Assembly: GCF_022832435.1 (NCBI RefSeq)
Contig: NZ_JALHLF010000005.1
Span: 1-64,000, forward strand
From: Novosphingobium organovorum
GTDB taxonomy: Bacteria > Pseudomonadota > Alphaproteobacteria > Sphingomonadales > Sphingomonadaceae
Direction of reading: 5' to 3'
DNA length: 64,000 nucleotides
Shown here: one piece after another, positions 33,972-44,573 of the stretch
Layout: the number at the start of each line of letters is the position of its first letter
Numbering within the stretch: the first letter of the stretch is position 1
Notes under the pieces: model-generated
Databases searched by the model: none
What the model saw: the letters and a program-made list of their open reading frames with translations, nothing else
What the model was told of the DNA's origin: nothing
Position numbers and translations under genes: made by a program

Positions 33972-34859
33972 CTACTTCTTCAGGCGGGAAAGCGCGCGGT
34001 GCGATTGCTCCATGCCGTTTTCGAACACGCGCAAGGGCGCGCGCGCGTCGATCCGGTCCCAGGCCCGGGCGATGGCCTCAGGGGTCTGCTCGGACGGGGG
34101 GAGGAGCACGCCTTCGTTCATGGTGACATAGGCGCTCTGGTAAAGCCCCCCGCTCGCGCCGAGCACGGCATCGCTCGGCGCGTCGGGGCCGACGAGGAAC
34201 AGCGCGGCGGGGACAACCGCCTCGGGGCTGAACACGGCGTAGGCTTCGTCGGGGAAGATGTCGGCGGTCATGCGCGTGCCGGCGGTCGGCGCGATGCAGT
34301 TGACGCGGATGCCGTACTTGGCGCCCTCGAGCCGCAGCGTGCGGGCAAGCCCGAGGATGCCCGCCTTGGCCGCGGCGTAGTTGGCTTGTCCAAAATTGCC
34401 GCCCAGCCCGCTCGATGAGGTGGTCATCAGCACGCGGCCGTAGCCTTGCGCGCGCATGGTGTCCCACACCGCCTTGGTGGCAAAGGCGCTGCCCATCAGG
34501 TTGACGCGCACCACCGCCTCGAAATCGGCCATGTCCATCTTGGCGAAGGTGCGGTCGCGCAGGATGCCCGCGTTGTTGATGAGGATGTGGATCGCGCCCC
34601 AGCGCTCGAGCGCGCGGCGGGCCATGGCCTGCATCTGTGCAAGGTCGCTGACGTCGCCGCCGTCGGCCATCGCCTCGCCGCCCGCCGCGCGGATTTCCCC
34701 GGCCACCTGCTCGGCCGGGGCCAATTCGGCCGGGTTCGAGGCGAGGTCGTTGACCACCACGCGCGCGCCGCGCCGCGCCAGTTCGAGCGCGTAGGCCCGC
34801 CCAAGGCCGGTGCCTGCGCCCGTGACGATGGCAACCTGATCGGCGAGGGACTGGGTCAT
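33972..34859 (-). CDS. short-chain dehydrogenase/reductase
   Basis: 295-residue NAD(P)-dependent oxidoreductase. Cofactor motif TGAGTGLG near residue 13, NNAG near 95, active-site TSSSGL with YAAAK (YxxxK). The sequence around VNDLASNPAE and LINNAGILRDRTFAKM resembles the hydroxyacyl-CoA dehydrogenase (HSD17B4-like) branch, in which an acyl-CoA is oxidised at C3. The length is slightly longer than a minimal SDR because of a C-terminal extension. ATG 34859 is chosen because the upstream frame has no SDR features. The substrate is unknown. Confidence 0.88.
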   Translation of the reverse strand: MTQSLADQVAIVTGAGTGLGRAYALELARRGARVVVNDLASNPAELAPAEQVAGEIRAAGGEAMADGGDVSDLAQMQAMARRALERWGAIHILINNAGILRDRTFAKMDMADFEAVVRVNLMGSAFATKAVWDTMRAQGYGRVLMTTSSSGLGGNFGQANYAAAKAGILGLARTLRLEGAKYGIRVNCIAPTAGTRMTADIFPDEAYAVFSPEAVVPAALFLVGPDAPSDAVLGASGGLYQSAYVTMNEGVLLPPSEQTPEAIARAWDRIDARAPLRVFENGMEQSHRALSRLKK

Positions 34860-35042
34860 GGGAAGCGTCTCCGGCAGGGCATGGCCTTCGCGATGGCACC
34901 AAGCGGGGCGGCATTCAACGCCCAAAGCCGCTTGCCGGGGGTAAAACGGGCCTTGCGCGCCCTGCCACCACTTGCCCCGGCGGCCTTGCAAGGCCATAGG
35001 CCCATTTTACCGAATCTGCCTGCTCATGCGAAAGGCCCCGAG

Positions 35043-35279
35043 ATGAAAGTCCGCGTCCACGTCAGCCTCAAGCCCGGTGTCCTCGATCCGCAGGGCCGTG
35101 CGATCCACCACTCGCTCGAAGGTCTGGGCTTTGCGGGCGTCAACGACGTGCGCGCCGGCCGCCTGTTCGAACTCGACGTCGAGGACAGCGTGAGCGACGA
35201 AGCGCTCAGCGACATGTGCGAGAAGCTGCTGGCGAACATGGTGATCGAGAATTACCGCATCGAGAAGGTCGCCTCCTGA
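35043..35279 (+). CDS. purS: phosphoribosylformylglycinamidine synthase subunit PurS
   Basis: 78-residue small subunit that bridges PurL and PurQ in the three-part FGAM synthase. The sequence [20 protein letters not shown], followed by [17 protein letters not shown], is diagnostic. The stop overlaps the purQ start (TGATG). purL is not in this window. Preceded by a 184-bp divergent region that contains a perfect palindrome GGCCTTGCAAGGCC. Confidence 0.94.
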   Translation: MKVRVHVSLKPGVLDPQGRAIHHSLEGLGFAGVNDVRAGRLFELDVEDSVSDEALSDMCEKLLANMVIENYRIEKVAS

Positions 35280-35956
35280 TGGCTTTCCGGTCCGCCGTCA
35301 TCACGTTCCCGGGTTCCAACTGCGACCGCGACATGGCGGTGGCGCTGGAAAAGGTCTCGGGTCAGCCCTGCACGCGCGTCTGGCACGGCGACAGCGATCT
35401 GCCCGAGGGGCTGGATTTCATCGCGCTGCCGGGCGGGTTCTCTTATGGCGATTACCTGCGCTGCGGGGCGATCGCTTCACGCTCGCCGGTCATGCAGGCG
35501 GTGATCGCCGCGGCCGAGCGCGGCGTGCCGGTGCTCGGCGTGTGCAACGGCTTCCAGGTGCTGACCGAAAGCGGCCTGCTGCCCGGCGCGCTGCTGCGCA
35601 ACGCAACGATCCGCTTCGTGTGCCGCGACGTGACGCTTACCGTCGAGAACGCGACCTCGCTGTTCACCTCGGGATATGAGGCCGGGCAGGAGATCACGAT
35701 CCCTGTCGCGCATCACGATGGCAACTACTTCGCCGACGCGGCGACGCTCGATCGTCTCGAGGGTGAGGGCCAGGTGGCGTTCCGCTACAAGGAAGACATC
35801 AACGGTTCGGCGCGTTCGATCGCGGGCGTGCTCAACGCCAGGGGCAACGTGCTGGGCATGATGCCGCACCCCGAACGCGCGATCGAAGCCACCCATGGCG
35901 GCACCGACGGTCGTGCGCTGTTCGAAAGCGCGATCAAGGCGCTGGTCGGGGCCTGA
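35279..35956 (+). CDS. purQ: phosphoribosylformylglycinamidine synthase subunit PurQ
   Basis: 225-residue class I glutamine amidotransferase that supplies ammonia to PurL. The nucleophile is Cys89 in LGVCNGFQ; the remaining triad His and Glu lie in [10 protein letters not shown] near the C-terminus. The N-terminal [16 protein letters not shown] and [13 protein letters not shown] match PurQ closely. The start codon overlaps the purS stop by one base, so translation is coupled. Confidence 0.96.
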   Translation: MAFRSAVITFPGSNCDRDMAVALEKVSGQPCTRVWHGDSDLPEGLDFIALPGGFSYGDYLRCGAIASRSPVMQAVIAAAERGVPVLGVCNGFQVLTESGLLPGALLRNATIRFVCRDVTLTVENATSLFTSGYEAGQEITIPVAHHDGNYFADAATLDRLEGEGQVAFRYKEDINGSARSIAGVLNARGNVLGMMPHPERAIEATHGGTDGRALFESAIKALVGA

Positions 35957-36083
35957 CAGCAGGACCCGACACGGGGACCTGATCCCGTCGTTGCCCATCG
36001 GCGCGTCACGCCGCTGGGCCGATACGGCTCTTCCGGTGATCTTTGGACGCCTCAGGCGAACGGGTCACCGGGATAACCTCTTG

Positions 36084-36188
36084 AAATCTCCGCACCTGTG
36101 CACAGCTTGGTAGCGCAGACGAAATGCGCTCGGGCCGGTGCCCTGACCTCGGCTTTGCCGAGCGCATCGCAGGCGGAGATTTTCCTCG
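36084..36188 (+). promoter_or_regulatory. structured leader sequestering the aldo/keto reductase ribosome-binding site
   Basis: AAATCTCCGC (36084-36093) is perfectly complementary to GCGGAGATTT (36173-36182), which contains the GGAGA ribosome-binding site of the gene starting at 36189. Inside it, ATGCGCTCGG (36124-36133) pairs with CCGAGCGCAT (36158-36167). Two alternative hairpins compete with that inner stem: AGCGCA/TGCGCT (36112-36130) and CTCGGC-TTT-GCCGAG (36148-36162). Mutually exclusive pairings around a hidden ribosome-binding site are characteristic of riboswitch-like control. I do not recognise the class; a ligand, sRNA or thermosensor role is inference. Confidence 0.65.
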
Positions 36189-37028
36189 ATGACCACCCAG
36201 CTTGAACTCGCCCCGACGGTGCAGTTGTCCGGCGGCGCGGCGATGCCGTGCCTCGGCCTTGGCACCTGGCCGCTCAAGGGGCAGGCCGCGGCCGATGCTG
36301 TCGCCAGCGCGATCGGCCTTGGCTATCGCCACATCGACACGGCCGAGAACTACCGCAACGAAGAGGCCGTGGGCGAGGGGGTACGTGCCTCGGGCCTGGC
36401 CCGCGAGGACCTTTGGCTGACGACCAAGTTCAACCGCGAGCATCACAGCGTCGCGGGCGTGCGCGAGGCGTGCGAAGCCAGCCTGAAGCGGCTGGGCACC
36501 GATTACATCGATCTTCTGCTGATCCATTGGCCCAACCCGGATCAGGACCGCTTCGTCGCGGCGTTCGAAGGGCTCGTCCAGCTGCGCGAAGCGGGGCTGG
36601 TGCGCGCGATCGGCACGTCCAATTTCAAGCCTGCCCATCTGGACAAGCTGTTCGCCGCGGGGCTCGTTCCCGAGGTCAACCAGATCCAGCTCGATCCCTA
36701 CCACCGCCGCGACGACAATCTGGCGCTCCACGCGCAAAAGGGCATCGTGACCGAGGCGTGGAGCCCGATCGGGCAGGGCAGCGCGCTGCTTGATGATCCG
36801 GTGATCGGCGAAATTGCCGCTGCGCACGGGCGCACGGCGGCGCAGGTCGTGCTGCGCTGGCACGTTCAGCAGGGGCAGGTGGCGATCCCCAAGTCGGCCA
36901 ATCCACAGCGTCAGGCGCAGAACCTGGCGGTGTTCGATTTCACGCTGAGCGATGCGCAGATGGTGCGGCTCGATGGTCTGGGGCGTCCCGACCCCGACAT
37001 GCTCGACGCGGATCGCTTCGGGCACTGA
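36189..37028 (+). CDS. aldo/keto reductase
   Basis: 279-residue NADPH-dependent carbonyl reductase. The catalytic tetrad is present: Asp50, Tyr55 (DTAENYRN), Lys80 (TTKF) and His113 (LLIHWPNP). The C-terminal cofactor region IPKSANPQRQAQNL is typical. The set of motifs resembles the 2,5-diketo-D-gluconate reductase / DkgA-B type. ATG 36189 lies 9 bp after GGAGA, which is buried in the structured leader. Physiological substrate unknown; toxic aldehydes such as methylglyoxal are common substrates in the family. Confidence 0.92.
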   Translation: MTTQLELAPTVQLSGGAAMPCLGLGTWPLKGQAAADAVASAIGLGYRHIDTAENYRNEEAVGEGVRASGLAREDLWLTTKFNREHHSVAGVREACEASLKRLGTDYIDLLLIHWPNPDQDRFVAAFEGLVQLREAGLVRAIGTSNFKPAHLDKLFAAGLVPEVNQIQLDPYHRRDDNLALHAQKGIVTEAWSPIGQGSALLDDPVIGEIAAAHGRTAAQVVLRWHVQQGQVAIPKSANPQRQAQNLAVFDFTLSDAQMVRLDGLGRPDPDMLDADRFGH

Positions 37029-37059
37029 GCCGAGTCCGGTTGCCCGGCTGGCGGTTGCG

Positions 37060-39432
37060 TCAGGCGACGCGCTGGCGGTCGAGGTAGTGGCGGCTCTTGA
37101 AGATTTCGCGGGCGTCCATCGCGCCCATCGGACGGCCGAAGAAATAGCCCTGGATCTTGCGGCAGCCCAGCTTGCGGATGATCTCGACCTCGCGGTCGGT
37201 TTCGGCCCCCTCGGCGGTGGTCGACATGTCGAGGCTTTCGGCCATGGCGACCACGGCGCGGATGATCGCGATGCTTTCCGCATTGCCCGAGGCCGCGCCC
37301 TGGACGAACGAGCGGTCGATCTTGATCGTCGAGAAGCGCAGCTTGCGCAGATAGCCGAGCGAGGAATAGCCGGTCCCGAAATCGTCGAGCGCGACCCCGC
37401 AGCCCAGCGACATGATCCGCTCGAGCACCTGGTTGGCCATCGTCCCGTCGCGCAGGAAGATGCTTTCGGTTACCTCGACCTCGAGCCGGTGTGGCGGCAA
37501 CCCGCTTTCGGCCAGCGCGCTGACGACGCTCGCGGCGAAGTTGTGATCGAGCAGCTGCTCGCCCGAGACGTTGACCGCGACGCGCACGTGCGAAGGCCAG
37601 TTCATCGCTTCGTGGCAGGCTTCGCGCAGCACCCATTCGCCGATCGGGACGATCAGGCGGGTATCCTCGGCCAGCGGGATGAACTTGGCCGGGCTGACGA
37701 AGCCGTGTTCGGCGCTGTTCCAGCGCACCAGCGCTTCGAAACTGACCACGCTTTCGGTATCGGCATCGACCACCGGCTGGAAGGCGACCGACAGTTCGCG
37801 TCGCTCGAGCGCGTGGCGCAGCGAAAATTCGAGCTTGCGGCGTTCTTCGGCGCTGGCGTGCAGCGCGGGCTCGTAGCGGTGGTGGGCGTTGCCCCCGCCA
37901 TCCTTGGCGCGGTAGAGCGCCAGGTCGGCGTTGCGCATCAGCGTTTCGACGTTGGCGCCGTCGTGCGGGCCGACCGCCGAGCCGATCGAGGCGCCGACGT
38001 AGAGCGTGTGGTGGTCAACCTCGTAGGGCTGGGCCAGCCGCTCGATCACCCGCACGGCCAGCGCCTCGACATAGCGCGCGTCGCTCGCATCGCGCACGAC
38101 GATGGCGAATTCGTCGCCGCCCAGGCGCGCGCAGATATCGTGCTCGCCCATCTGTTCGCGCAGGCGTTCGGACACACGCGCGAGCAGCTGGTCGCCGACA
38201 AGGTGGCCCAGCGTGTCGTTGACCGCCTTGAAGCGGTCGAGGTCGATCATCAGGAAGGCGCAGCGCGTGCGCCAGGTCTCGGCATAGTCGAGCGCATCAC
38301 CCAGTGCCTCGGTCAGCATCATCCGGTTGGGCAGGCCGGTCAGCGTGTCGTAACGGGCAAGATAGGCGATCTTGTCTGAACTCTCGCGCGCTTCGGTCTC
38401 GTCCGAGCCGACACCGCGGAAGCCGATGAAGGCGCCGTTCTCGTCGAGCTTGGGCGTGCCCGAAAGCTCCCACCAGCGCGTCTGGCCGCCGATCACCACC
38501 CGCACGAGGAGATTGGAAAAGCTTTCGCGCCGCTTGATCCGCTCGGCCAGTTCGCGCAGGCCCGCGTGAAAGTCACCGGTTTCCCAGCACGCGCCCGCGA
38601 TCAGTTCGATGAAGGGCTTGCCTTCCAGCTCGCCCGCCTCGCGGCCGAGCGCGTAGGCAAAGCGCGGCGAGACCGAGCGCACGCGGCGCGCGGTGTCGGT
38701 CTGCCACAACCAGTCGGCCTCGCCTTCCTCGTATTCGCGCAGCAGCATCGAGACGACCTCGTCCTTTTCCGAGATGCCCGCTTCGGCGATCTTGGCGTGG
38801 AGGAAACGTTGCGCGCACTTGGCCGCGCCCCAGATCACGATGCCCGCGAGGACAAGGCTGATCGCGGCCATGTCGTAAGCGTGGGCGAAGAGGAAGAACA
38901 GCGCGCTCGATCCGCCGACCAGCACCCCGAAGAACAGCGCGGCCATCGGCACGGCGGGCATCAGCACGGCGGAGGCGGTCATCAGGACGGCGAGAATGGC
39001 CCAGATGCGCATCTGCAGCGCCGGGTCGATAAACGGGCCGAAAAGCGGCAGCGGCATCGCCCAGGCGAGCGCGTTGACCGCGCAGCCGGTGAGCAGCCGG
39101 TCGACTTCGCGCCGGTTTATGCCGCGGCGGTCGACCCCGGCGAGATTGCGCGTGATGCGATAGCTGCGCCACAGCACCGTGCCGGTGACCAGAAACCAGC
39201 CCGCCAGGACGAACGGCTCGACATGGCCGAAACACAGCGCGAAAACGGCAAGCATCGCGATGATCTGCGTGACGCGGCGCACCGCCGAGGCCTGGGGCAG
39301 GGCCGAAAACTGCATCCCCCGAAGCCGCACCCAGTCGCCGTCGTCGGGGTCGGTCAGGCCCATGATGGCGAGCGAGGGCAACTGCGTTGGCAGCGCCTTG
39401 GACGATCTGGAGGGCTTCGCGTTCGTGTTCAC
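37060..39432 (-). CDS. membrane-bound PAS-GGDEF-EAL c-di-GMP protein
   Basis: 790 residues from GTG 39432. An N-terminal membrane region (about 55-205) has several hydrophobic helices. A PAS-like domain follows (about 240-346, DWLWQTDTARRVRSVSPRFA). GGDEF is intact at 438-442 (RLGGDEFAIVV) and EAL at about 566-568 (SFEALVRWN), with the DDFGTGYSSLGYL loop. Both domains keep catalytic residues, so the protein may make, degrade or switch c-di-GMP. The inhibitory RxxD site before GGDEF is absent (GEHD in that place). A longer N-terminus is possible. It stands alone, convergent with the aldo/keto reductase. Confidence 0.9.
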   Translation of the reverse strand: MNTNAKPSRSSKALPTQLPSLAIMGLTDPDDGDWVRLRGMQFSALPQASAVRRVTQIIAMLAVFALCFGHVEPFVLAGWFLVTGTVLWRSYRITRNLAGVDRRGINRREVDRLLTGCAVNALAWAMPLPLFGPFIDPALQMRIWAILAVLMTASAVLMPAVPMAALFFGVLVGGSSALFFLFAHAYDMAAISLVLAGIVIWGAAKCAQRFLHAKIAEAGISEKDEVVSMLLREYEEGEADWLWQTDTARRVRSVSPRFAYALGREAGELEGKPFIELIAGACWETGDFHAGLRELAERIKRRESFSNLLVRVVIGGQTRWWELSGTPKLDENGAFIGFRGVGSDETEARESSDKIAYLARYDTLTGLPNRMMLTEALGDALDYAETWRTRCAFLMIDLDRFKAVNDTLGHLVGDQLLARVSERLREQMGEHDICARLGGDEFAIVVRDASDARYVEALAVRVIERLAQPYEVDHHTLYVGASIGSAVGPHDGANVETLMRNADLALYRAKDGGGNAHHRYEPALHASAEERRKLEFSLRHALERRELSVAFQPVVDADTESVVSFEALVRWNSAEHGFVSPAKFIPLAEDTRLIVPIGEWVLREACHEAMNWPSHVRVAVNVSGEQLLDHNFAASVVSALAESGLPPHRLEVEVTESIFLRDGTMANQVLERIMSLGCGVALDDFGTGYSSLGYLRKLRFSTIKIDRSFVQGAASGNAESIAIIRAVVAMAESLDMSTTAEGAETDREVEIIRKLGCRKIQGYFFGRPMGAMDAREIFKSRHYLDRQRVA

Positions 39433-39534
39433 GGGGCCTGGCAATAAGGCCAACCCGTTAGCGCTCCGTAAAAAGACGTATATTTCCCTGCCGCCAAGGG
39501 CCCGCCGGGTGTATCCCCGCCGGGCCCGTTGCAA

Positions 39535-41358
<1,824 letters not shown>

Positions 41359-41493
41359 GGTGCGCGCATTCGTCCTGTTGGCCGGGGATCACCCGGCGCT
41401 GTTGCTGTGCTCGTCCAGCGTTAGTCGCAGCGCGCCGCCGCGACCAGCCCGGAATTTGTTCGAAGGGGGCGCCGTTCCGCCGCGGGAGCGGGC

Positions 41494-41838
41494 TCAGCGC
41501 GGGTCGGCATCCTGCACCCGGCGGGTGAGCGAAACCTTGATCCGGTCGGGCGTGGTGTCGCGCAGGGCGATCTCGCGCGCCTGCTGGCGACGGCGCTGGC
41601 GGTGATGCAGGCTGCTGATCACGAGCGCGAGGATCAGGCAGGTCACCCCGATCAGCGTGACGCAGTTGGCGAATTCGGCAATGGCGCGCGGGCCACAGGT
41701 CAGTGCCTCAACCGGCTGGCCTTCGATGCAGGGCTGGCCATAGGCGAACTTGAGGTAGCGATTGAGCGCGTAGCACAGGGCAAAGCCCAGCCAGCAGCCC
41801 CAGCGAATCGCCCGGCCAAGTCCTTGCGTCCAGTCCAT
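41494..41838 (-). CDS. small membrane protein, unknown function
   Basis: 114 residues with two hydrophobic helices (IRWGCWLGFALCYALNRYLK; FANCVTLIGVTCLILALVI) and a strongly basic C-terminal tail (HHRQRRRQQAREIALRD). Two cysteines between the helices (QPCIEGQPVEALTCGP) could form a periplasmic disulfide. GAGG precedes ATG 41838 at good spacing. No family recognised. It lies between glmS and the AIM24-family gene on the same strand. Confidence 0.65.
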   Translation of the reverse strand: MDWTQGLGRAIRWGCWLGFALCYALNRYLKFAYGQPCIEGQPVEALTCGPRAIAEFANCVTLIGVTCLILALVISSLHHRQRRRQQAREIALRDTTPDRIKVSLTRRVQDADPR

Positions 41839-41944
41839 GACCGCCTCGTGCCCGCCTCGGTGTTAATGATATGTGAAGGTTCATTTCATTGCGGCCGTTT
41901 GCGGGCATTGTTGCAGCGTCGCGCAAGGGGAGAGGGGGCGCGGC

Positions 41945-42775
41945 TCAGTCGCCGTCGATGAGATCGCCCAGGCCGCCCAGGATCGAGCCTTCGCCGCGGT
42001 TCTGCCCGCCGCGCGATCCGGCTGCGGCGAGCATGCGGCCCGCCAGGCGTGAGAAGGGCAGCGACTGGATCCACACTTTGCCCGGTCCGCGCAGGCGCGC
42101 GAAGAAGATGCCCTCGCCGCCGAAGAACATCGACTTGACCGACCCTGCGCGCACCAGGTCGAAATCCACGCCCTGGGTGAAGGCGGCGACGCAGCCGGTG
42201 TCGATATGCAGTTCCTCGCCCGGCTCCAGTTCACGCTCAACCACGGTGCCGCCCATCTGCACGAAGACCCAGCCATCGCCGTCGAGCCGCTGCATGATGA
42301 AGCCTTCGCCGCCGAACAGGCCGGTCATGATCTTCTGCTGGAAGTGAACCCCGATCGAGACCCCGCGCGCGGCGCACAGGAAGGCATCCTTCTGGCAGAT
42401 CAGCCGCCCGCCGACATCGTCGAGCTTGATCGGCAGAATGGCGCCGGGAACCGGGGCGGCAAAGGCGACGCGCGCCTTGCCCTGGCCATGGTGGGTGAAG
42501 ACCGTGGTGAACAGGCTCTCGCCCGTCACCAGCCGCTTGCCCGCGCCGAGCAGTTTGCCCATGAACCCGCCGTCCTGTCCGCCCGAACCGTCGCCGAACA
42601 CGGTCGACATCCCGACGCTGGCGTCCTTCCAGACCATTGCGCCCGCTTCGGCGACCGCGCTTTCCCCCGGATCGAGTTCGATCTCGACGAATTGCAGTTC
42701 CTGACCCTTGATTTCGAAATCGACATCGTCGGCAACCGTCGATGTTCGGGTATGACTCCAAGGATTGTTGGACAT
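41945..42775 (-). CDS. AIM24/TIGR00266-family protein
   Basis: 276 residues with the repeated beta-strand pattern of the AIM24 family: LQFVEIELDPGESAVAEAGA, GGEGFIMQRLDGDGWVFVQM and ELEPGEELHIDTGCVAAF. A Gly-rich loop (GDGSGGQDGGFMGKLLGAGK) and a Gly-rich end follow. Members of this family are widespread and cytosolic, with no established biochemical role; a distant mitochondrial relative (Aim24) affects respiratory-chain assembly. GGGAGCG precedes ATG 42775. Divergent from the TPR gene across 190 bp. Confidence 0.85.
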   Translation of the reverse strand: MSNNPWSHTRTSTVADDVDFEIKGQELQFVEIELDPGESAVAEAGAMVWKDASVGMSTVFGDGSGGQDGGFMGKLLGAGKRLVTGESLFTTVFTHHGQGKARVAFAAPVPGAILPIKLDDVGGRLICQKDAFLCAARGVSIGVHFQQKIMTGLFGGEGFIMQRLDGDGWVFVQMGGTVVERELEPGEELHIDTGCVAAFTQGVDFDLVRAGSVKSMFFGGEGIFFARLRGPGKVWIQSLPFSRLAGRMLAAAGSRGGQNRGEGSILGGLGDLIDGD

Positions 42776-42965
42776 GGTCGCTCCCATTCTTCGCCGAACA
42801 GACAAGAGTTTGCGTACAGGTACGATGTGTGCTGGCAATGTTTGCTTGTCAAACCGCGCTCATCGGATATTCTGGGCGCTTAAACGAACGAACGTCCAAC
42901 GCACCAAAGACAGGCGCGCGAACAGCGCCGGGCAGGGCGTTCGTTCCGGGAGAAGGATAGCTGCC

Positions 42966-43763
42966 TTGGACGCCACGAATCCGATTTCAGGCCCGAATTC
43001 CCTTCAGCCGGTGCGCCGGGTGGGGCTGGCTGCGCTTGGTCTGGCGCTGGGGCTTGGCGTGTTCTCCCTGCCGGCCGCCGCGCGCGATGCGGCGCTGATC
43101 GAGCCGGGCGCCCGCGCGGCGCACCCTACCGCGCTGATCCATACGCCGTTGGCCTCTCCCGACCTCAAGGCCGATCTCGACAAGGGGTTCGCACGCCTGC
43201 GCAAGGGGGACAGCGAGAAAGCGGTGTCCTATTTCGACCGGGTCATCGCGGCGGCCGACAGCTATCTCGCCAACGATCCGCGCCCGCGCCGCTGCATCGC
43301 GACCGCGCGGCGCGACGGTGAGGCCGCGCGCGTGGCGCAGGCCGGTGAAGTCGTCGCGATCGACGATGCGCTGTGCGATGCGCATTTCGGGCGTGGCTTC
43401 GCGCTGATCGACCTTGGCCGTGGTGACCTTGCCGAAGCGGACTTGCGCGCGGCGACCGAAATGGCGCCGAGCGATGCGCATTTCGCCAACGAATACGCCG
43501 AACTCTACAAGTCGCGCCGTGATTGGCCGCAGGCCTATGCGCTGTTCGAACGCGCCTGGAAGATGTCCGACCAGACCATGGGCGGCCCCAACGCCGACAT
43601 GGCGGCTCGCGCGCTGCGCGGCATGGGCTATGCGGCGGAAAAGATGGGCCACCTCGACGAAGCGCGCACTCTGCTGCAAAAGTCGCTGGCGTTCGAACCC
43701 GATAGCGAAGCGGGCCGGGTCCAGCTCTCGCATGTCGAGCGTATGCAGGCCATCGGCTCCTGA
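42966..43763 (+). CDS. exported TPR-repeat protein
   Basis: 265 residues from TTG 42966, which follows GAGAAGG. An N-terminal hydrophobic segment (VGLAALGLALGLGVFSLPAA) acts as a signal peptide, cleaved near AAA/RDAAL. TPR helices follow: KADLDKGFARLRKGDSEKAV, then DAHFGRGFALIDLGRGDLAE, DAHFANEYAELYKSRRDWPQ and LRGMGYAAEKMGHLDEARTL. TPRs mediate protein contacts, here probably in the periplasm. A shorter paralogue with the same C-terminal pattern follows directly downstream, so the pair looks like a tandem duplication. Confidence 0.8.
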   Translation: MDATNPISGPNSLQPVRRVGLAALGLALGLGVFSLPAAARDAALIEPGARAAHPTALIHTPLASPDLKADLDKGFARLRKGDSEKAVSYFDRVIAAADSYLANDPRPRRCIATARRDGEAARVAQAGEVVAIDDALCDAHFGRGFALIDLGRGDLAEADLRAATEMAPSDAHFANEYAELYKSRRDWPQAYALFERAWKMSDQTMGGPNADMAARALRGMGYAAEKMGHLDEARTLLQKSLAFEPDSEAGRVQLSHVERMQAIGS

Positions 43764-44255
43764 CGCCAGCCCGCGGTGGGAGCGGGGATAGGGCCGGGGG
43801 GCCGATCACCGCCATTTGCTCGGGGGCTCTTGCGCTGGTGGGGGTGTTGACGGCAACGCCTGGCAGAGCCGAAGCGCAGGACCCGCGTCTGGTCGAGATC
43901 GTCGAATTGCTGCACCGGAACGAAGCGTTCGAGGCCCTGGCACAAGCCGTTGCGATGGACCCGACCAACGCGTTTTTCCTCAGCGAGCTGGGACTGGCCC
44001 AGGCCCTTGCCGGGCAACCGGGGAAGGCCTTGGACAATTACCGGCGCGCCCATCGGCTTGGCGCCGTACAAGCCGACGACCCATCGATGCGTGCGATCGA
44101 TGCGCGCGCGCTGCGCGGCATGGGCAAGGCCGCGCGCGCAGGGCGATCTTGACGGGGCACAGGATTTCTTCGCGCAAGCGTTTGCGCTGGAAGGCGACGA
44201 TACCCAAACGCGTGCCGCGCTCGCCGAAGTCGTGCGCGAACAGGCGGGAAAATGA
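43760..44255 (+). pseudogene. frame-disrupted TPR paralogue of the upstream gene
   Basis: The frame used from about 43760 to 44152 encodes a signal-peptide-like stretch (ITAICSGALALVGVLTATPG) and TPR helices (NAFFLSELGLAQALAGQPGK). It breaks after LRGMGKAARA. The remaining homology (GDLDGAQDFFAQAFALEGDD) continues in another frame to 44255. Aligned with the intact paralogue (LRGMGYAAEKMGHLDEA), the break is explained by loss of one CG from the CG run at 44131-44138. No ATG, GTG or TTG starts the signal-peptide region; only CTG 43760 (overlapping the upstream stop) or internal GTG 43838 is available. It may be a decaying duplicate or a sequencing slip in the CG run. Confidence 0.65.
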
Positions 44256-44277
44256 GCCCTCGCGGTTTTGCCGCAGG

Positions 44278-44472
44278 TCAGGACTTCTCGATCGAATAGC
44301 CCGCGCCTTTGAGCGCCATGGCCACGGCAAGCGCCTGATAGTGGGCGGCGTGTTCGGGCTCGAACAGGTGCCCACTTTCCTTGCCCGTCCTGGCGATTGC
44401 CTCGCGGATCACGCGGTAGACATCCTGTGGTACGCTGCCCATGCGGGTCAGATCCTCAAGCGTGCGGTTCAT
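44278..44472 (-). CDS. small unknown protein
   Basis: 64 residues beginning MNRTLEDLTRMGSVPQDVYR and containing EPEHAAHYQALAVAMALKGA. ATG 44472 has GGAGG at ideal spacing, better than the in-frame ATG 44484. Amphipathic helices, no membrane segment, no cysteine motif. No family recognised. It precedes glmU's 3' end and points the same way as glmU. Confidence 0.6.
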   Translation of the reverse strand: MNRTLEDLTRMGSVPQDVYRVIREAIARTGKESGHLFEPEHAAHYQALAVAMALKGAGYSIEKS

Positions 44473-44573
44473 GGGACCTCCCATCGTTGCGATGGAAAGA
44501 ATGTAGGCACGCGTGGGGAAATGTCACCAGCAGGAGCAGGGTCTTCGCGCCGAACGGGCGCATTGGGCCGGGA

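Noticed and set aside
35995-36105. Possible 6S RNA in the purQ-aldo/keto reductase gap
   Set aside because: The region folds well, but I could not draw the long interrupted duplex with a central bubble, and the pairings extend into the ribosome-binding site. A covariance-model scan would settle it.
36094-36123. A tRNA D-arm-like stretch (CAGCTTGGTAGCGC) in the aldo/keto reductase leader
   Set aside because: No acceptor stem, anticodon stem, T-arm or CCA in register can be built around it; the bases are better explained by the leader's own hairpins.
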